Shown: positions 58,062 through 64,000 of the stretch, one piece after another
Layout of the letters: each line of letters starts with the position of its first letter
Numbering within the stretch: position 1 is the first letter of the stretch
Assembly (NCBI RefSeq): GCF_001640805.2
Contig: NC_066838.1
Span: 1,489,530 to 1,553,529, forward strand
DNA from: Lates calcarifer
Taxonomy: Eukaryota > Chordata > Actinopteri > Centropomidae
DNA length: 64,000 nucleotides
Direction: 5' to 3'
Position numbers and translations under genes: made by a program
The notes under the pieces: model-generated
The model's input: the letters and a program-made list of their open reading frames with translations, nothing else
Database searches by the model: none
Told to the model about the DNA's origin: nothing

Positions 58062-58100
<39 letters not shown>
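58021..58100 (+). repeat. SINE right half ending in (TG)n
   Basis: GAAACTGAAGCCCTAATTGT and TCCCAGCAGCAAGG resume the SINE body after the LINE tail. The (TG)n tract at 58064-58098 sits where the SINE normally has a short GT-rich stretch, so it probably grew from it. Confidence 0.5.
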
Positions 58101-58102
<2 letters not shown>

Positions 58103-60927
58103 GGGTGGATGAAAATCAAATTATGAATTATGAAATTATGTATAAATGCAGTAATTTGCCATTTATTCCAGCTAACAAATGAGAGAGATGATTTGTTTCT
58201 ATACGATATTCCAAGTTTGTCCAGCCAGATTTGTGAATCAAGAGTGGACCTTTGTGGTGCACCTACTAAGCTTGATTAAGTATAAGCTATGAATTAGTGG
58301 TACCAATCTAAGTGCTAAAACCATTTCCTGCAACGTTTTTCAAGTCCTGTTTCACCCATAGACTATTACAATCAACAGTATCAAGTCCTTTAGATGGGTC
58401 TATACCAGGGTTAATGACTGTCTTTCAAGATCAGTGAGTAAAATCTCCTGAGACTGGTTCTTTAAATTATTTGTATCTCATGTTGTTTCTCAGTCTTTCC
58501 TCCATCATTCAAGCACAAACTGTCCATAATTGACATGTGAAACAAACAAATCCACCCTCTATTCAATCTAATTTCCCACTTAACCTGCTTCATTTAGAGC
58601 AAAAGGAAGTGGTGAGACAAGTAAATACAATTCTCATTATTTGTACTGCTCGCTGTTACAGGCTGAGCATAATGAGGCTTTACGAGTCAGTAATTACAAT
58701 AGTGTCCCAATTTATCAGCAGGTGATGGTAGAGAGAATCCTTCTTTCACAAAGCAATCTTGAAAAGTGGCTCTCTGGCTTTGCTTTGATTGTGGTGACTC
58801 ATTATCTTTACCTTTCCCCTGCCCTATTTTATTTATTTTATTTAACTTGGCTTGATGTTACTGTGTGTTTTGACCTGTGGACCTGTCAGTAACCCAGATG
58901 ACAGGCAGGTGAAACAGGACCAAATCCACATTGTGTCCTCCTGGAGCCAAATATCCCAGGGCTGTCTTTGGCTTCAGCAACAAGATTTTGTCACTGCTAT
59001 CTTTAAACTGGAAGTAGATTGAATTAACCACCAATTACAAACTCTGCTTGCTCTTACCTTGTGACTTCTGTGTTGTGAAAAAAAACCTATGGAAAAATAA
59101 TGTTATAGTAAATGTTCATCAGACAGCTAAATGAAATGGTCACGTGTGGACATTCGGACATGGTAATTTTCTTTTCCAGAAGGCTCTAAATACTGAGTTC
59201 TAAATTCAGTGTTCCATTCAACACTACACTGCTGTACACTGTGGCTGCTGTCTTAGTCTGTCAGAGAGAGGTGGTGAAGAGCTGTAAACAGACTGACCCA
59301 AACATCACACTTGAGTGTAGATCCTCTGTACGACAGTGGCAGATTGAACCTTTGCCTCATCCGGACAATTATTTCCATCCTCTCAGCGTTAGAGTGATTT
59401 GTGATTCATGTGTTTGGTTTTATTGATCTATTTATATATTTATTTTGCCTCAATCCTCCATGGAGGAAAAATAATTAGCTCCTCTACTCTATGAGGTAAA
59501 TGGCTGTGGCTTTAATAACAGTTACCCTGAATAATGTAAATTCTCATTTGCATTTACTTTATGAGATTGTGTAAGTTCAACTTTTTTCTGCAAAGTAGCA
59601 CCAAATTCTTGCACTGGGCAAACACCTGACCATCCTAAATCAATCCATGTGGGTCCATGTTGGACTTATTCCAGCAATGGGTTAAAAATCATGCAATCCA
59701 ATTACACATTGAGGCCATTTTTCACATGGCTGACATGGATTCTACACTGTGAACATCTGCAACTCCAGATCCTTTGATGCTACTATGTTAATAACCAGAA
59801 CTCCAAAAATAACCCAGTTAGAGTGCAATTAAATACATACCACACACAAGGCATTGCTCTATATACCAGACTCATTTATCACAGCTCATCACAGAATAAA
59901 TTACATGTCTTGAGTTAACCAAGAACAAGGTACATAGAAACCCCAGCACTGGGTTTATTAGCATGTTGTGTCTGTTTTTGCAGTGTTCAACACTGACAGA
60001 GATGAATAGTCCCGTTGCACTGCAGGAGCTTTTCTTTGAACTCAGAAACCTTTCTGGGAACTTAGGAACTTGGAACTTCCTGGCTCTCAGGAAACCCCTT
60101 ACACCTGGAGTAATATTTTCTGATAATATCTGGAATATGGAATATGCAGTTTGCCATAGTGTCTCTGGTCTTCTTGTGAACATTCTGCAGGAATGTAAGG
60201 ATGAGGTTGGGGTAGATGTATGTGTCCTACCCATTTCCAATCATAACACAGTAGTATTTGTGCTTAAACCTTAACTATAGCATCAGCTGATCAGAAAACA
60301 CTCATAGCGATAACTGTATCCTTAGTGTCACTAAACTAAAATTGCAGGTGTAAAAATCACTTTGAGCTGATATTTTCACTGTTTGTGAAAAGAGTTTTTA
60401 CAAATTGTAAAAAAATAGCCGGTGACATACTAGTTATTTTTGTTCTAAATGATGTTTAAGAAGCTCATCTTTCAATTTTGGATTTAAAAACCAATATTAG
60501 ACATCAGACATGTTCTTTTTTTATAGCTAGAATTATGAAACTGAAAAACCTAATATATTATATAATCGTATATAGTATTTTATTATATTTTATTAATATT
60601 GTGTTATATGCTATATAACATTACTATTGTGCATTTTTTACTATAGTGATATTTTTGAACTTTTTATGTATTTTAATAATCTGCTAGTTCCTGCTACAAG
60701 ATGGAGATGGGAGAAATACAAAAGCAATGAGGTGAAGAGAGGCACAGAGTTAGAGGAGAAGATGATAAAATCAGGGACACCTTTAGGGAGACAAGGAAGA
60801 AAAAGGGGGGGAAATAGAAAAGAGTGGGGAGGAAGAAAGAAGAAGTCATGTGGTTTACTGTGGGATTCTCTACCCAATGGGCTGGCTCATCAAATTTTAA
60901 TGAGGAACTTTCAGATGGAACATTTGT

Positions 60928-60933
<6 letters not shown>
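58101..60933. other. No gene or recognised element
   Basis: The 103-codon frame at 59963-60274 follows an acceptor-like TCTGTTTTTGCAG but shows no homology. The stretch 60535-60625 is almost pure A/T. Nothing is firm. Confidence 0.4.

Positions 60934-60976
<43 letters not shown>
60934..60976. repeat. (TG)n microsatellite
   Basis: Perfect TG run of about 43 bp. Confidence 0.97.
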
Positions 60977-60977
<1 letters not shown>

Positions 60978-61221
60978 ATACACAGTGGTGGGGATCACCA
61001 TGAATAATGCAGTGCCTGCTTCATTCAGCCAAGATCTTCATTAGGCTAAGATACACCATGAAGCAAGTCCTGAGCTCAGCATGGCCTCACCCTGCAGACA
61101 GTATGACTGATAGCTATAGAAGACAGACAGTCAGTGACAGACAGTGACAGACACAGAGCACAGGGAAAGCCAGAAAAAGTAGTAAAGAAAGTTACAGGGA
61201 GAGAAACATGATAGCTCTGCA

Positions 61222-61258
61222 GTGTGTGCATGTGTGTGTGTGTGTGTGTGTGTGTGTA
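61222..61258. repeat. (TG)n microsatellite
   Basis: TG run of about 37 bp with one CA interruption at its start. Confidence 0.95.
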
Positions 61259-61325
61259 TGACCGTGGAGATTGACCATCCTTGAATCTTTCTTCTTTGAT
61301 TGCAAAACTCTTCACTCTGCATTTT

Positions 61326-61329
<4 letters not shown>

Positions 61330-61384
<55 letters not shown>
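61330..61384. repeat. (AT)n microsatellite
   Basis: About 55 bp of perfect AT, self-complementary. Frames reading YIYIYI through it are artefacts. Confidence 0.97.
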
Positions 61385-61386
<2 letters not shown>

Positions 61387-62810
61387 CAGAAAGCCATGCC
61401 ATGCCAGTATTAGTATTAAAAAAGAGACCCAAGACTGTAATGGTGCAGTGGGTGGGTGGAATTGGTTAAAACACCAAGTGCCAAGACAAATACAAGTCAA
61501 AAAAATCCCATAAAACAACAAGTCTGAGTCAAAACACCATTGAAACCAAAGCATTTCTAACATTAAGTCCAGAATTGGAAAAGTCCAAAAAGGACCTCAG
61601 ACCAGACTATGAGTATTACAACCCTGATGTGCAATATGCAGATGCTCTCCAGTTGTGTCTGCAGTTCTGACTATTCTAGTGTGCTGTCTCAGCTGGCAAC
61701 ATGCAGCCATGACCCACATTTAAAAGCCCCATAGGATATTACTTTCCAAGTTCATTCACATTATGGGTTGCTGGCAAGCTGGCAATAATCTTACATAACA
61801 ATGCTCTTATTTCACAATTACAAACACTATGAATTATGAACACATGATTTTCTATATGGGCAGTATGTGCACAATTACGTAACATCCCCCAAAGATGAAA
61901 CAGGTAAATTTAGTGTAATATAATAAGGCAAATGATGGGTTATTGGTTTTTTAAATTAAATTCCAAACCCAATTTGACAAGTAATGATGTTGTACCATCA
62001 GCTGTGTGTCTGTGTTTCCTCACAGTCATTTGCTTTGTTCGGGGTCTGAGACTCCAGGCTTCACTCAAAACAAACTCAAGGGACAGACTGCGGTCTGTTA
62101 AGTTGGCAATGAAAAATAAGTGTCTCTGTGTCCTCTTTTAATGTGTAATGTGTAATATAATGCATGTGTAATGACAGGCTCATTGCAGCAAACCAAAACC
62201 ATCTGCATGCACTAGTTACAGTATGTTCTCATTCAATTGCTGCTCATATTTTAAGTTAATTTATTTTTCACTAACTACTTTCATGGGACAAATATTGCAG
62301 AATGAGATTACATAACTGAGCACCAGTAACTCATAAGAATTTCACTGCTTTCCCACGTAAAATAGCATTTGTGTTTTCTCTCCTTGTCCCTGTCTACACT
62401 CGGACTAGGATGTAGTGGTAATGTACATCGTTGACACTACTGCTGTTTTGTGGTGGAGTGGGGCATTTGTGTCATTTCCAAACTTGCAGTGCAGTTTATG
62501 AACCAAGTCTTGCTGATTACAGTCATTACATACAGTCATCGTTCAGATCGCTCACACTTAAGGCTCATGCTCAGATTTATTCAGGTTATAGTTGTGCAAT
62601 TTAACCATCATCTTATTGATGACTCAAACTTCCTTGATCTAAATGTCTAGTTCTGTACAGAGTCCCCAAAATGCTCAGCCAAGTCAAAATAACACACTAA
62701 TGGCAAAGTAATTATGTAAAAGCTAATATTCCGATGTAGGCAGGAACCATTAGTGTGAGTGTTGCTGTGTTGAGAAGTGCTGTGCTACCATTTTTAATGT
62801 CATCAACCCT
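61385..62810. other. No gene or recognised element
   Basis: Nothing assignable. Confidence 0.5.
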
Positions 62811-62844
62811 GTGTGTGTGTGTGCGTGCGCGCGCGTGTGTGTGT
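62811..62844. repeat. (GT)n with GC core, alternating purine-pyrimidine
   Basis: GTGTGT leads into GTGCGTGCGCGCGCGTGTGT. The whole tract alternates purine and pyrimidine. Confidence 0.95.
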
Positions 62845-63445
62845 ACTGGTTTGTGGCATGTCCTGGCATTTGCAAATGCATAAAGAGCCACTGTGAATTA
62901 CATACTGAAATTTTAAACACTTTAAATTATGATAAAAGAAAGGAAAGAGAAAAGCAATAAAATAATAACAATGATATTTGCTAAAAATATAGAAGTTGAA
63001 TAACATCTTTTGGTGTTATTCTGAGAAATGATCAAACTTTTTATGGGGCTTTGGTGAGTTGGAGAACTGTCATTTCTCAGTTGCTCGGTGTGTTTTCCCC
63101 TTCCCTTTCCTCTTCTCTTGTTCCTCTGTGTACCCATGCACAGCTCAGTCGGTGCTGTCTAATCAGCTCCTGACAAGCTTGTGCTATAGTGATTTATACA
63201 GGCCATAGCCAAGGGTAAACTGTCATTAGACCCTCTATAAATTGACCTGAATTGGACCTACCTGTTCCCAAAGCAGAGTATCGGGACCTCTATTAGAGAG
63301 AGCACTGATTTAATTTCACTGTTATTGTGTTCACTAAATGATCTGACTAATGCAGATCTAGCAAAAACCCCTCTAATGGCAAATATTATCTAATAAGACT
63401 GCATTTCTGTCAGGAACACTTCACTGTGACACAGTGTTAATTGAT
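62845..63445. other. No gene or recognised element
   Basis: Nothing assignable. Confidence 0.5.
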
Positions 63446-63713
63446 TAAAGGAGTATTCTGCTGATTTTACATCATGGTGTAAACTACTCAGCCTGCAAAA
63501 ACAGCTGTTGCTGTTGCATCATCAGACAAGTTGGCTGTAAAACAAGACAACATCAGTTTGTATTTGGGGAATTGTAGTATTCACTGTTTACCCATACTAG
63601 GAAGCCAGGATAGGTCTAGCTCAGCTGCTTTGACCAATCTTTTTGAAATGCTTCTCTCAGAAGTTCCCCAGCTTTCTGAAAGTGCAACATTAAATCAGCG
63701 AAATACCCCTTTA
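63446..63713. mobile_element. Small MITE with about 24-bp inverted ends
   Basis: The left end TAAAGGAGTATTCTGCTGAT and the reverse complement of the right end, TAAAGGGGTATTTCGCTGAT, match at 17 of 20 positions, and the similarity continues for a few more bases. The 268-bp body has no coding capacity. No clear target duplication is seen. The superfamily is unassigned. Confidence 0.65.
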
Positions 63714-64000
63714 TAGTTAAGACACTGCAGGTTAAGGTCAGTGAGTGGCAGTAAAAGTGTAATCAAACTCAGGGAAACATCTTTTTTAGAGTTTTCCCAT
63801 GAATAAAAAAGATTATAATAACAATATATTTACTGAAAAACAATATTCCAGCTTCAGTGAATTCATTATCTTTTGTAAAAACAGATTTTCTAGCTCAATA
63901 GTTGAAACTAAAATATTCATTAGGAAAAACATTTTCAAAAATTTTCATGCATAGGTTATCCACTATATTTACAAGAACAAAAAACACACAAAAGCACAAA
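63714..64000. other. No gene
   Basis: AT-rich. Nothing recognised. Confidence 0.5.

Noticed and set aside
58195..58460. Possible further L2-type LINE fragment (ATCAACAGTATCAAGTCC)
   Set aside because: Similarity too short and diverged to support a call.
59963..60274. 103-codon frame after an acceptor-like TCTGTTTTTGCAG
   Set aside because: Peptide unrecognised; no donor of quality at a suitable place; the GGAAC-rich stretch looks like an old repeat.
61271..61563. Frames with poly Tyr-Ile
   Set aside because: Translations of the AT microsatellite.
1..64000. tRNA or rRNA genes, CRISPR arrays, operons, bacterial-type systems
   Set aside because: No intact cloverleaf (only decayed SINE heads), no regularly spaced direct repeats with unique spacers, and no dense co-directional coding.

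Overview
This window reads as nuclear DNA from a bony fish, most likely a percomorph teleost. It is AT-rich, has long dinucleotide runs, shows no bacterial-style gene packing, and is full of fish transposable-element remains. No complete host protein-coding gene is visible. The reading frames longer than about 100 codons belong to mobile elements or look like chance. It is probably intergenic DNA or a very large intron.

The main feature is a young, nearly complete Ty3/Gypsy LTR retrotransposon of the chromovirus (Tf1/sushi-like) type at 29093-34441, on the minus strand. It has two 481-bp LTRs that differ at one base, perfect TGTCAGGG/CCCTGACA ends and a 5-bp target duplication AGTTC. Its gag ends in a zinc knuckle. 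Its pol encodes protease, reverse transcriptase, RNase H, integrase and a C-terminal chromodomain. Three control signals can be read directly. A 10-nt sequence just inside the 5' LTR is complementary to a site in the LTR that lies about 31 bp downstream of a TATA-like box, which predicts Tf1-style self-priming. A C CCA AAC heptamer followed by a pseudoknot-capable structure sits at the gag/pol overlap. The pol stop codon runs into the polypurine tract. Two single-step reading-frame breaks in pol (near 32562 and 32030) make this copy non-functional as written, unless they are assembly errors.

The rest is a layered record of older insertions. Around 2.1-3.4 kb a Tc1-like transposase relic is interrupted by an L2-type LINE fragment. 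Around 17.0-17.9 kb a 5'-truncated L1-clade LINE sits inside another repeat with a 14-bp target duplication. A Harbinger-like relic lies at 19.0-19.7 kb, a piggyBac transposase relic at 21.5-22.0 kb and an L2-type reverse-transcriptase relic at 25.3-25.7 kb. A decayed mariner transposase is at 43.7-44.4 kb. A SINE split by a LINE tail lies at 57.6-58.1 kb and a small MITE at 63.4-63.7 kb. Several dispersed non-coding repeat families, including one with five copies in both orientations, fill the gaps.

Two weak candidates for host exons exist, both on the plus strand: 14043-14196 and 42507-42531. Each has an ATG in good context and a convincing 5' splice site, and both leave the intron in phase 1, so they could be alternative first exons of one gene lying mostly beyond the window. 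The second sits behind two GA microsatellites with an E-box and an RFX-like site upstream. I did not find an undescribed defence or biosynthetic system. The most testable new content is the regulatory architecture of the LTR element and a 120-bp near-identical duplication at 53.9 and 56.3 kb.
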